A DNA stretch of 20,516 nt from Candidatus Villigracilis propinquus (GTDB taxonomy: Bacteria > Chloroflexota > Anaerolineae > Anaerolineales > Villigracilaceae). Shown here in pieces: positions 6,841 through 15,553 of this stretch. How positions within the stretch are numbered: position 1 is the first letter of the stretch; each line of letters starts with the position of its first letter. Location of the stretch: contig JADKDM010000040.1 of the NCBI GenBank assembly GCA_016714565.1, forward strand, positions 1-20,516, read 5' to 3'. The position numbers were made by a program, and so were the translations under genes. A model generated the notes under the pieces. The model searched no databases and was not told the DNA's origin. It saw only the letters and a program-made list of their open reading frames with translations.

Positions 6841-8308
6841 ATGAATAGATTTGAATTTTTGAAAAAAATAAAATTTGGCCGCCCCACAGTGGGCGGGGTC
6901 ATTTTTTGGGTGGTGACTGCTGCATTGGCGGTTGGCGTCTTTGTGTTTGCGAATAACCTGACCCAGTGTTGGAATTTAACCCAACTGCCAGGCGTTGCTC
7001 CCGCCAAGTGCGGCCTCGCCGCTAGTGGCGGGGATCAACCCATCATCAATGCAGAGGGTACCCCTCTGGCTGTCGAAGCGCTGCCCACAGCGCCTGTTGC
7101 CGCTCCCGAAGTTGCATTGCCGCCCGCCTGGGACGGCGCCAGCCGCATCAACATCCTTTTTATCGGTTTGGATGCGCGTGATATTGGGCAAAGCGGCCCG
7201 CCGCGCTCCGACACGATGATGTTGGTGACCATTGACCCCATTGGTAAAACCGCCGGTATGTTATCCATTCCGCGTGATATGTGGGTAAACATTCCGGGGT
7301 TCGGGTACAGCCGTATTAATACCGCCTACTCCAGCGGAGAAGGCGCTCAATTGCCGGGTCTTGGCGGGGCTCGCCATGAAGACCGTCTCCCAGTTCATTG
7401 GCGTTCCCGTTGATTATTATTTGCAGGTTGACTTTACTGTGTTCGTGGACATGATGAACTGGATTGGTTGTATCCAGGTGAATCCCACCGAAGACATGGT
7501 GCTTGACCCCATCGGCAGTGGCACGGATAAAGTTGTGCTGACAACAGGGGGTACCCGCGAACTGTGCGAAGGTTGGAGAGTGCTGGCCTATGCCCGCAAT
7601 CGCCACACTTCCGGCGGTGACTTTGACCGCGCCAAACGCCAGCAGGAAGTGGTGCTTGCCATCAAGGACAAGGTCTTTGACCCTGAAATTTTCCCCACCT
7701 TGATTGGCCAGGCTCCGCAAATGTATGCGGAACTCTCCTATGGCATTCATACCAATATGTCTTTTGAAGATGCCCTTAAACTGGCCGTGCTTGCCAAGGA
7801 TATCCAATACGAAAATATCAAGTCCGGCGTGATCGACACCACCATGGTTACATTTGATACGGTGACTCTGGGAGGCGAACCCGCGAGCATCATGAAACCG
7901 ATCGCGGACAAGATCCGCGTGCTGCGCGATGAGATATTCACTTCCTCTGGCGCGCTCAGCCCTCTGGCCGTTCCCTCTGGCAGTACGGATGTGAACGATA
8001 TTACTCAAGCCATGCGCGACGAAGGCGCCCGCGTCCGCGTGATGGATGGAACCTTCACCGCAGGGCTGGATCAACGTGCGGGAACATTCTTCCAATCTTA
8101 CGGCATGAATGTCGTCGAACTCGCTCCGTCACCAGAGGCGTACAGCCAGACCGTTGTTGTGATTTATAAACCCGGGCTTTACACGATCAAGTGGATGCAA
8201 GGCGTTTTTGGCCTCTCCAATAGGCAGATCCGCTTCAGTCCCGACCCGAACTCCACGGTGGATGTTGAAATACGGCTCGGCTCAGATCTAGCTGGAAGCA
8301 TTCCATAA
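6841..8308 (+). pseudogene. LytR-CpsA-Psr (LCP) family protein with LytR_C tail, one frameshift
   Basis: LCP enzymes transfer lipid-linked glycopolymers onto the cell wall from the outer face of the membrane. The first frame (6841-about 7350) shows a membrane anchor (about residues 17-41), an Ala/Pro-rich linker, and LCP core motifs INILFIGLDAR, RSDTMMLVTID, SIPRDMWVNIPG and SRINTAYSSGEG. The second frame (from about 7361) continues AMKTVSQFIGVPVDYYLQVDF, LAYARNRHTSGGDFDRAKRQQ and a C-terminal LytR_C-like domain (AMRDEGARVRVMDGT onward). The arginines and aspartates typical of the active site are all visible. The switch falls between 7350 and 7368, beside G/C-rich text, and needs one base removed or two added. 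The protein would be about 488 residues. The start is 15 bases after the HEAT gene stop, with only a weak GAGG 13 bases upstream. Confidence 0.88.
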
Positions 8309-8318
8309 AATTATTCAC

Positions 8319-8353
8319 AAAAAAATCCCCTTCATTACGAAGGGGATTTTTTT
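8319..8353. terminator. Bidirectional terminator between the LCP gene and the DUF4870 gene
   Basis: Perfect 15-base arms (8319-8333 and 8339-8353) flank the loop ATTAC. The GC core CCCCTTC/GAAGGGG is bounded by A7 and T7, giving U-tracts on both strands. It starts 10 bases after the LCP stop and ends 2 bases before the stop of the opposing gene. Confidence 0.95.
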
Positions 8354-8355
8354 GT

Positions 8356-8790
8356 TTAACCGATCAGCGTGCTTCGCACCCAATCACCGATGAGCCAGTA
8401 TTTGAAATCCTCACCCTGGTTGGTCATGATTCCCCCGTACGCTCCATACACCAGGGCAACCAAAGGCAGCAGCCCGAAACAACACGAGATCGGCAGGCAA
8501 ACCAGCCCGGCAATTGGAATGAACTGACTCAACCCACCGACCAGCACAGCAAGCAGCAACCCTCCGAACGAACAAATTCCCTGCATGATGATGGCCTGCA
8601 ATGAATGATAGGCTACATACCGCGAACGGTCTTTATAGATCAAATAGATGGCGATCGGCACTCCGATCCCCATGAAAGCGGTAAAAAGATTAAGCAGCAC
8701 GCTGAAATGAGAGATCATTGCCCATTGTTTTTCCTCCGCCGGAGTCAATGGCTGGTTTTGCGGCGTTTGTTCGTTCATTTGCTGGTTCAT
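8356..8790 (-). CDS. DUF4870 (Tic20-like) membrane protein
   Basis: This is a 144-residue integral membrane protein of unknown function. A polar Gln/Asn/Pro-rich N-terminus (about residues 1-22) precedes EEKQWAMISHFSVLLNLF. Three or four hydrophobic helices follow, together with the DUF4870 signature RYVAYHSLQAI (about 56-68), in which aromatic and His/Gln residues sit between helices. The C-terminal helix ends in EDFKYWLIGDWV. The start at 8790 has AGGAG (8796-8800) with 5-base spacing; Met5 is a less likely alternative. A paralogue with the same core lies upstream on the same strand (8926-9237), but a strong hairpin separates them, so they are probably separate transcripts. No frameshift. 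Confidence 0.9.
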   Translation of the reverse strand: MNQQMNEQTPQNQPLTPAEEKQWAMISHFSVLLNLFTAFMGIGVPIAIYLIYKDRSRYVAYHSLQAIIMQGICSFGGLLLAVLVGGLSQFIPIAGLVCLPISCCFGLLPLVALVYGAYGGIMTNQGEDFKYWLIGDWVRSTLIG

Positions 8791-8875
8791 GGTTTCTCCT
8801 TCCTTTGGTTAAGGAGAGTCTATCATAAGTGCGCTGGTGTGTTTAAACAGAATTGAGCGCTGCGTCTTTGTTAAC

Positions 8876-8909
8876 AAAGAGACCCGCAGTTCACACTGCG
8901 GGTCTCTTT
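8876..8909. terminator. Rho-independent terminator of the short DUF4870 gene
   Basis: Perfect 15-base arms (8876-8890 and 8895-8909) surround a TCAC loop. They lie 17 bases past the stop of the minus-strand gene at 8926 and upstream of the next DUF4870 gene. The U-tract is short on minus (CTCTTTG), but the GC-rich stem is strong. Confidence 0.85.
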
Positions 8910-8925
8910 GAAAAGCGGGGAAATG

Positions 8926-9237
8926 TTACGCCCAACCCTGATTGCGAATGAAATCGCTGATGAACGGAATCTTGATGTCCACGCCCTGATAAGCCTGATA
9001 GGCCCAGTAGAGCTGTGCAAATACAAGAATGGCGCCGCAGCCGAATGTGACGGTGGCGATGATGGAAATGGCCACGGTTACAGCAATGGATTGAACAGCG
9101 CTAAATTTGACATAAGGACGGGCTTTCTTATCCTCCATGAAAAGAACGACAACGGCGATCACGGGGATGAGGTAGCTAAGCATCGCCCACAGTTTGTCGT
9201 CAGCGGTGATTTCAGAATTGATTGGTTGTTGAGACAT
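8926..9237 (-). CDS. Short DUF4870 membrane protein
   Basis: This is a 103-residue membrane protein with the same core as its neighbour: DDKLWAMLSYLIPVIAVVVLF (helix 1), then the signature ARPYVKFSAVQSIAV, then a second pair of helices ending in FAQLYWAYQAYQGVDIKIP. The start at 9237 has GGAGG (9246-9250) with 8 bases spacing, a good site. The family has a Tic20-like fold, and its role in bacteria is not established. The two DUF4870 proteins share order and direction but differ in N-terminus and loop lengths, so they are diverged paralogues, not a recent duplication. The frame is intact although the flanking genes are broken; small size may explain this. Confidence 0.9.
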   Translation of the reverse strand: MSQQPINSEITADDKLWAMLSYLIPVIAVVVLFMEDKKARPYVKFSAVQSIAVTVAISIIATVTFGCGAILVFAQLYWAYQAYQGVDIKIPFISDFIRNQGWA

Positions 9238-9394
9238 GATTTATTCCTCCGAATAAGTTAGATTTGATTTGCAGTATTTTACAGCCTTTCAACCCAAAAC
9301 GCAAACCAATCGCCTTCATACTTTAGTACCATGCAGTTACCATCATGTTAAAGGTGATTTGTCAGCAGTTAATACAATTTTCCACAAAAGGCAG

Positions 9395-9400
9395 TAAAAT
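9395..9400 (+). promoter_or_regulatory. -10-like box placed for leaderless transcription of fmt
   Basis: TAAAAT is followed by 6 bases and then the fmt ATG at 9407. No Shine-Dalgarno sequence is seen and no clear -35 box. The spacing matches the VanW gene. AT-rich surroundings make chance possible. The rest of the 169-base gap from 9238 shows no gene. Confidence 0.4.
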
Positions 9401-9406
9401 TTTCAT

Positions 9407-10388
9407 ATGACCATAAAAATTGTATTCATGGGTTCCCCCGATTTTTCATTATCTGCCCTGCGCCTGCTCGCTGAACAATATCAGGTTGTTGGTGTCGTCA
9501 CCCAGCCAGATCGTGCTTCAGGCCGCGGACGTGAACTGAAAGCGCCGCCTGTCAAAACCTCGCACTTGAGTTGAACATCCCCGTCATTCAACCGGAGAAA
9601 CTTCGCGAACCCGAAGCCATGCAGCAACTCCGTGAATGGAAACCCGACCTCATTGTGGTCGCCGCATTCGGGCAGATCCTAAAGAAGGATGTGCTCGAAC
9701 TTCCAAAGCATGGATGCATCAACATTCACGCTTCGATACTTCCACGCTGGCGCGGCGCGGCGCCTATCAATGCCGCCATCCTTGCAGGGGATGAGGAGAC
9801 CGGCGTCACCATCATGAAAATGGATGTGGGATTGGATACCGGTCCCATGTTGACGATGAAAAAGATCCGCATCAGGCGGGACGATACGGCTGGTTCTGTC
9901 CTTCAGGCATTATCCACACTGGGAGCGAATCTTCTCATCGAAACCCTGCCCGATTATGTCCGGTGTATTGACACCGACTCCGCAGCCTGAGGAAGGCTCA
10001 ACCTACGCGCCCATGCTCAAGAAGCAGGATGGCTTGCTGGATTTCACCCAGTCCGCTGTTGAGTTGGAGCGGCGTGTGCGTGCGATGAATCCGTGGCCGG
10101 GGCGTGGTTTGAGTGGAACGGGAACGTGCTCAAGGTGGCGCGGGCATCTGTCAGCGAAGCAAAGGCTTGAGCATCGGCAGCAGGTTCACGGTCGAAGGAA
10201 GACCGGCGATCATGTCTGCGGATGGGGCATTGGTTCTGGATGAAGTCCAACCTTCCGGCAAGAAGGCAATGCCGGGGAAGTCTTTTCTATCCGGGCGCGA
10301 GATTGGGAAGCACATTTATGAGGGATATTCCGATTGGTTGTACAATGTATTCATGGGAAACAACCAAAGACATTGGTTTGAGAATTAG
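9407..10388 (+). pseudogene. fmt: Methionyl-tRNA formyltransferase, at least four frameshifts
   Basis: Fmt formylates initiator Met-tRNA with 10-formyl-tetrahydrofolate. The pieces read in order across frames: MTIKIVFMGSPDFSLSALR (9407), VTQPDRASGRGR, then in a new frame NIPVIQPEKLREPEAM and the family hallmark NIHASILPRWRGAAPIN (about 9720) with its catalytic Asn and His, MDVGLDTGPM, then PQPEEGSTYAPML, LERRVRAMNPWPG, and finally the C-terminal oligonucleotide-binding-like part ending HWFEN at 10388. Likely lesions are a missing C near 9558, a shift near 9955-9962, a missing G in the G-run near 10099-10102, and one near 10170. Corrected length would be about 326 residues, close to the family norm of about 315. 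Because fmt is a core gene and all motifs survive, sequence error is more likely than real loss. Confidence 0.9.
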
Positions 10389-10472
10389 GTGCCAGGGAAA
10401 AAAATTGACAGAGGCTGGGAATCCGTTGTCAAAACAGAAATTACAACCACGAACATTATAAGGAGAATAAAC

Positions 10473-12665
10473 ATGAGCGAAGAAGAAAAGTGTCCGATCA
10501 TAGGTAAAGCTGGCAGCACAACTGCCAGCCGGGGAACCTCCAACCGCAGTGGTGGCCTAACCAACTGAACCTGAATATTCTGCATCAGCACGCGCCAGCT
10601 TCCAACCCGATGGATCCTGATTTCGATTACGCCAAGGAATTCAAAAAACTCAACCTGGCTGCGGTCAAAAAAGACCTTGCCAAGTTGATGACCGACTCGC
10701 AAGAGTGGTGGCCCGCGGACTGGGGTCATTACGGCGGATTGATGATCCGTATGGCCTGGCACAGCGCGGGTACCTACCGCACTGCGGATGGACGCGGCGG
10801 CGGTGGCACGGGCAACCAGCGTTTTGCGCCACTTAACAGCTGGCCCGACAACATCAGCCTCGACAAGGCGCGCCGCCTGCTCTGGCCGATCAAACAGAAA
10901 TATGGCAACAAACTCTCATGGGCTGACTTGATGATCCTGGCGGGTAACGTGGCGCTGGGTCGATGGGCTTCAAGACCTTTCGGTTTCGGTGGGGACGCGC
11001 CGACATCTGGCAGCCCGAAGAAGATGTCTATGGGGTAATGAAGAGACCTGGCTGGGTGACAAACGCTACAGTGGCGAACGTGATCTCGAAGATCCTCTGG
11101 CTGCCGTGCAGATGGGCTTGATCTATGTCAACCCCGAAGGCCCCAACGGTAAACCCCGACCCGGTAGCCTCGGGCATTGATGTGCGTGAGACTTTTTGCA
11201 CGTATGGCTATGAATGATGAAGAAACTGTTGCGCTCGTTGCTGGTGGACACACCTTCGGCAAGGCGCACGGTGCAGGCGACCCGAAACTGGTCGGACGCG
11301 AACCTGAAGCCGCTCCACTGGAACAAATGGGACTTGGCTGGAAGAATAGCCTCGGCTCTGGTGTGGGCATTGATACCACCTCCAGCGGCATCGAAGGCGC
11401 GTGGAAACCGAACCCCACCCAATGGGATATGGGCTACTTTGACATGCTCTTTGGCTACGAGTGGGAACTGGTCAAGAGCGGCTGGCGCTCAACAGTGGCA
11501 GGCAAAAAACGTCAAACCCGAACACATGGTTCCCGACGCGCACGACCGTCGAAGAAGCACGCGCCGATGATGACCACCGCTGACCTCTCGCTGCGCTTTT
11601 GACCCGATCTACGAACCCATCGCGCGCCGCTTCCCCAGGATCCCAAAGCCTTTGCAGATGCCTTTGCCCGCGCCTGGTTCAAACTGACGCACCGCGACAT
11701 GGGTCCCAAAGTCCGTTACTTGGGGACGGAAGTTCCGAAGGAAGATTTGATTTGGCAGGATCCAGCTTCCGCTGTCAATCACAAGTTGATCGGTGCGAAG
11801 GATATTTGCCTCACTAAAGAAGGATATTCTAGCTTCGGGTCTTTCTACGCCTGAGCTTGTTTCTACAGCTTGGGCTTCAGCCGCCACCTTTAGAGGATCA
11901 GACAAGCGTGGCGGCGCCAATGGCGCGCGCATCCTGCTGCCCCGCAAAGGATTGGGGGAAGCCAACCAGCCTGTCCAACTGGCGAAGGTGCTCAAGACAC
12001 TGGAGCGTATCCGCAAAGAGTTCAACAGCGCCCAAACTGACGGCAAGAAGGTTTCGCTGGCTGACCTGATCGTGTTGGGTGGCTGCGTAGCGGTTGAAGC
12101 CGCAGCCAAGGCGGCTGGCCACGTATTGAAGGTGCCCTTCACGCCGGGCCGGGCCGATGCCTCGCAAGCTCAGACCGATGTGGAATCATTCGCTGTGCTT
12201 GAACCCGAGGCAGACGGCTTCCGCAATTACCAGAAGGCAACCTTCACCGTCTCTGCTGAAGAGATGCTGGTGGACAAGGCACAACTGCTGACTTTGAGCG
12301 CACCCGAGATGACCGTGCTCCTCGGCGGCCTGCGCGTGCTCGGCGTCAACGTCGGCGGTTCACAGCATGGCGTGTTCACCAAACAGGCTGGGGTGCTCAC
12401 CAACGATTTCTTCGTTAACCTGGTTGATATAGGCGTTGTCTGGCATCCAGCTTCCGGAAGCCGCCGACACCTTCCATGCCCATGACCGCAAGACTGGCGA
12501 TGTGAAGTGGACTGGCACACGCGTGGACCTGGTGTTCGGCTCGAACTCACAGTTCCGTGCCCTCGCCGAAGTCTATGCCCAGGACGACAGCAAGGAAAGT
12601 TCGTACGTGACTTTGTCGCGGCCTGGAACAAGGTCATGAACCTTGACCGCTTCGATCTCACCTAA
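10473..12665 (+). pseudogene. katG: Catalase-peroxidase KatG, many frameshifts
   Basis: KatG is a haem enzyme that destroys hydrogen peroxide and has peroxidase activity. The start at 10473 follows AGGAG by 7 bases. The N-terminus reads MSEEEKCPIIGKAG, and the frame first breaks near 10543 (a C missing before the expected QWWPNQLN). Both haem halves are traceable. Distal RMAWHSAGTYR (about 10745) and proximal GGHTFGKAHGAGDP (about 11240) are present, as are GLIYVNPEGPNGKP and ARMAMND, so the Met-Tyr-Trp crosslink residues are all kept. The C-terminal half reads well from about 11900 to 12470 and ends near NLDRFDLT with TAA at 12663. At least eight small indels are needed; one is an extra C near 11155. 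Corrected length is about 730 residues, normal for KatG. A hairpin follows at 12721. Confidence 0.93.
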
Positions 12666-12720
12666 CCGCATTAAGATGGGTGTGTGGTTGAGAAGGCAGC
12701 ATAATAATTAACTTCCGCAT

Positions 12721-12757
12721 AAAAGCGGTTATCTGATAAAAATAGATAACCGCTTTT
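12721..12757 (+). terminator. Terminator-like hairpin after katG
   Basis: Perfect 14-base arms (12721-12734 and 12744-12757) enclose a 9-base loop, with A4 at the left edge and T4 at the right edge. It is 56 bases after the katG stop and about 80 bases before the aquaporin start, so it probably ends the katG transcript. Confidence 0.8.
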
Positions 12758-12836
12758 GGGCAAGTCAGCAGATAAATCCTTCGTAGCGAATTTGGGCTGG
12801 AGGTTTGTATCTAAAAATCGTTTGAATGGAGAAGAA

Positions 12837-13603
12837 ATGTTTTAATTCAAAAGTGTTTGTTGCTGAATTTATCGGCACATTGCCCTTGTATTCATAGGTG
12901 CCGGCGCTGGTATGGTAGGGCGGGGTTGGTTGGGATTGCGCTGGCGTATGGTTTTACGCTGGCAGTATTTTATTATGTCTATGGACATATTTCCGGTGCG
13001 CATGTCAACCCGGCTGTGACTTTTGCGCTTGCATTGAGTAACACGGTCAAGTGGGGGCAGGCTGCATTTTGTTGGATCGCCCAGTTTGCGGGCGCGATCC
13101 TGGCAGGCCTGGTTGCTGCAAACCATTGCGGTCTCGCTTGGCGGCACGCTGGAAGGCGCTGCGACAACCGGCCTATTGACGAAAAAGAGCCGATCTTTTG
13201 CAATGGTTGTGGAAGCGATCTTGACCTTCTTGCTTGTGAATACGATCCTGAATACAGCAGTAGCTGGCAACGGTGGAAATTTTGCGGGTTGGGCCATTGG
13301 CACAACCTTTGCCCTGCTATTTTAGGAGCAGGCACACTCACCGGCGCTTCCCTAAACCCGGCACGCACTTTTGGAATTGCCATTTTGCGGGACCGAGCTA
13401 CACAAATGTGCACCTATGTGATCTATTTGTTCGGCCCGTTGATCAGTGCCACACTAGCAGTTCTGGTTTATAACTTCCTGAACGATATTAAGGATGAAGA
13501 AGACCTCGAATTGGAAGAGTTAGAGTATGTTCTTGAGGAAGAACCTGTTCAGAAGACTGAAGAAGGCAAGAAAGCCTGCGGTCCGCAAGGCAAGAAGAAG
13601 TAG
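12837..13603 (+). pseudogene. MIP-family channel, AqpM-like aquaporin, frameshifted
   Basis: This is a six-helix water or small-solute channel. The start at 12837 follows GGAG by 5 bases; removing one T gives MFNSKVFVAEFIGT. The first half-helix carries GHISGAHVNPAVTFALAL (NPA at 13007-13015). The second half, in other frames, reads LTFLLVNTILNTAVAGN, GNFAGWAIGTTFALL, GAGTLTGASLNPARTFG (NPA at 13355-13363) and YVIYLFGPLISATLAVLVY. The NPA is followed by Arg-Thr, not the Arg-Asp of GlpF-type glycerol channels. After correction, Ile falls at the helix-5 filter position, as I recall for archaeal AqpM. So despite nearby glpK/glpD this is probably not a classic glycerol facilitator. An acidic then Lys-rich tail (DEEDLELEELEYVLEEE to KKK) extends past the last helix. 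At least four indels. Confidence 0.88.
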
Positions 13604-13628
13604 AATTTGAGGCAGTAAATTCAAAATG

Positions 13629-13662
13629 GCGGTCCCTGCACTGGTGCGGGGACTGCTTTTAT
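13629..13662 (+). terminator. Rho-independent terminator of the aquaporin gene
   Basis: The arms at 13629-13641 and 13644-13656 pair over 13 positions, including two G-U pairs, with a tight turn. TTTTATT follows. It is 25 bases past the aquaporin stop. Confidence 0.8.
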
Positions 13663-13711
13663 TCAAGAAACCATGTTAAAATGTACGGCCTTTGTTGGCT
13701 TCTGGAGAAAA

Positions 13712-15331
13712 ATGCAAGACGCAATTTCAAACGCAAATCCCAACCATAAAATATCACTGGGCGAGGCGATTGCCGCCCGCCGTACCTTTGCTATTATCTC
13801 TCACCCGGATGCGGGTAAGACTACTTTAACTCGAAAAGCTGCTGTTGTACGGAAATGCCATTGAACTGGCGGGGTCGTGCGTGCGCGCAAGAATCAACGT
13901 GCCACCACTTCGGACTGGATGGAGATGGAACGTGAGCGCGGGATCTCGATACATCCACGATTTTGCAGTTCCCGTATCACGAACATATCATCAATCTATT
14001 GGATACGCCCCGGCCATCAGGATTTTTCCGAAGACACGTATCGGACCTTGTCCGCAGTGGATTGCGCTGTAATGGTGATGGACGGCGCGAAGGGCATTGA
14101 ACCGCAGACCTTGAAATTATTCGAAGTCTGCCGCAAGCGCGGAATTCCCATCTTTACCTTTATCAACAAAATGGACCGTCCCGCCCGCGACCCGCTGGAT
14201 CTGTTGGATGAGATCAAGAAGGTCTTGGGTATGGAACCCGTCCCGATGAATTGGCCGGTGGGGGATGGCCCGAACTTTCAGGGTGTGTATGACCGTGAAG
14301 CCAAGGGTGTTTATTTGTTTGAGCGCACCGAGCGCAACGAGCGCATGGCTCCCGAAGTCTTCATGCCTTTGGAAGACATGGTCAAGAATCATATTTTGAA
14401 TGAAGAGCGCCACAAGGAATTGACCGAAAGCATCCATCTGTTGGATGAAGTGGGCGTAGTCTTTGACCATGCAAAGGTGTTGAGAGAAGAACAAACGCCA
14501 GTCTTCTTTGGCAGCGCGGTCACAAACTTTGGCGTGCGTTTGTTTTGGATGCGTTTGTAAAGTACGCTCCCCTTCCTCAACCTTATTTGAGTGATTCGGG
14601 AATTGTTGAGCCTGAAACCCCTGAGTTCACTGGCTTTGTTTTCAAAATTCAGGCCAACATGAATCCCAAGCACCGTGACAGCGTGGCCTTCCTTCGGATT
14701 TGCTCAGGCCGCTTCGAGCGCGGCATGGATCTTGTCCACGCGCAGAGCGGGAAGATGATGAAACTGCTGCGTCCGTACCGGCCATTTGCGAATGAGCGTG
14801 AGATCATTGACGAGGCGTTTGCAGGCGATGTGTTGGGCATTCCAAATAACGGTGATTTTGCCATCGGTGATTCATTGTCGGGGAGCGCCGATCCGCTTTC
14901 GCGTCACTGCCGCGCTTTCAGCCTGAGCATTTTGCACTGTTACGAAATACAGATTTGAACAAGCGAAGCAATTTGCCAAAGGACTTTCCCAATTGGAAAA
15001 TGAAGGTGCGGTGCAGGTGATGTACAACATCAATGCATTCAAGCGCGAGCCGATCCTGGCTGTCGTTGGTCAATTGCAGTTTGACGTGGTGCAGGCGCGT
15101 TTGAAAGCCGAGTACAACGTCCCGACTGAGTTGGAACGTCTGCCGCCTGTGATGATGCGCTGGATCAAAGGTACGGATAAGGCGATTGAAGAGTTGCTAA
15201 GCCGCAGTGAAGTTATCATCGCTCGGGACTCACGGGACGGCTGGGTTGCGCTCTTTAGCACTCCCTTCTTCCTGAAATACTTTGCTGATAAAAATCCCGA
15301 TGTGCAGTTTGTGGAAATTTCTGAAAGCTAG
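13712..15331 (+). pseudogene. prfC: Peptide chain release factor 3, frameshifted
   Basis: RF3 is a GTPase that recycles RF1/RF2 from the ribosome after termination. The start MQDAISNAN at 13712 follows GGAG (13704-13707) by 4 bases; an upstream in-frame ATG at 13673 overlaps the preceding terminator region and is not favoured. P-loop HPDAGKTTLT is in the first frame; switch region MEMERERGISI, GHQDFSED (G3) and FINKMDRPARDPLDLLDE (G4) are in later frames. The RF3-specific C-terminal part reads AFAGDVLGIPNNGDFAIGDS, then LAVVGQLQFDVVQARLKAEY, ending QFVEISES at 15331. Lesions lie near 13840, 13880, 13955, 14010, 14540, 14880 and 14950. Length (about 539 codons) fits the family, and the P-loop distinguishes it from degraded copies. 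Confidence 0.92.
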
Positions 15332-15356
15332 ATAAAAATAATAACTCTCATTTTTT

Positions 15357-15425
15357 GGACGCAGATAAACGCTGATTTTCGCTGATCAAAAGCAAAGTCA
15401 GCGTTTTCTGTGTTTATCTGCGTCC
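15357..15425. repeat. Palindromic intergenic repeat of the 'GCAGATAAACGCTGA' type
   Basis: Perfect 14-base outer arms (15357-15370 and 15412-15425, GGACGCAGATAAAC and its complement) enclose inner arms AACGCTGA (15368-15375) and TCAGCGTT (15398-15405). A direct repeat GCTGAT occurs at 15371 and 15381. The element fills most of the prfC-glpK gap and is preceded by T6. It could act as a terminator for prfC, but there is no T-run on its right side. Similar text recurs in intergenic regions of many unrelated environmental genomes as I recall, so a mobile or dispersed REP-like element is likely. Confidence 0.65.
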
Positions 15426-15518
15426 TGATTGCTCTTGAAAACAGGTCATTTACAAATATTGTCTTTGGAATATGTGAGGCTGGTTGAAAATAGATCTCTC
15501 TCGAATCCTTTTTTGTTT

Positions 15519-15524
15519 TACAAT
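15519..15524 (+). promoter_or_regulatory. Possible -10 box of the glpK promoter
   Basis: TACAAT lies 29 bases before the glpK ATG, and AGGAGG (15543-15548) sits 5 bases before that ATG. No good -35 hexamer is found at the right distance. No operator for a GlpR/GlpP-type regulator could be recognised in the 15426-15553 stretch. Confidence 0.35.
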
Positions 15525-15553
15525 TAACACGCAGGTTATCTCAGGAGGTTCTT

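Noticed and set aside
7350..7368. Programmed frameshifting in the LCP gene
   Set aside because: There is no slippery heptamer followed by a strong stem, and identical types of lesion occur in every downstream gene.
7316..8095. A 259-codon minus-strand open frame inside the LCP gene
   Set aside because: It is antisense to clear LCP and LytR_C sequence, is His/Gly-rich without recognisable domains, and is a by-product of codon bias on the coding strand.
10405..10433. A katG promoter using TTGACA at 10405
   Set aside because: The -35 hexamer is perfect, but no acceptable -10 lies 16-18 bases downstream; local indels could have removed it, so it remains undecided.
10436..10472. A PerR/Fur-like box upstream of katG
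   Set aside because: An AT-rich segment with TTATAA is present, but the dyad symmetry expected for a PerR box (TTATAAT-ATTATAA) is not there.
13673..13711. An upstream prfC start at 13673
   Set aside because: It lies immediately after the terminator of the previous gene, and the intervening codons do not resemble RF3; the ATG at 13712 has a GGAG site.
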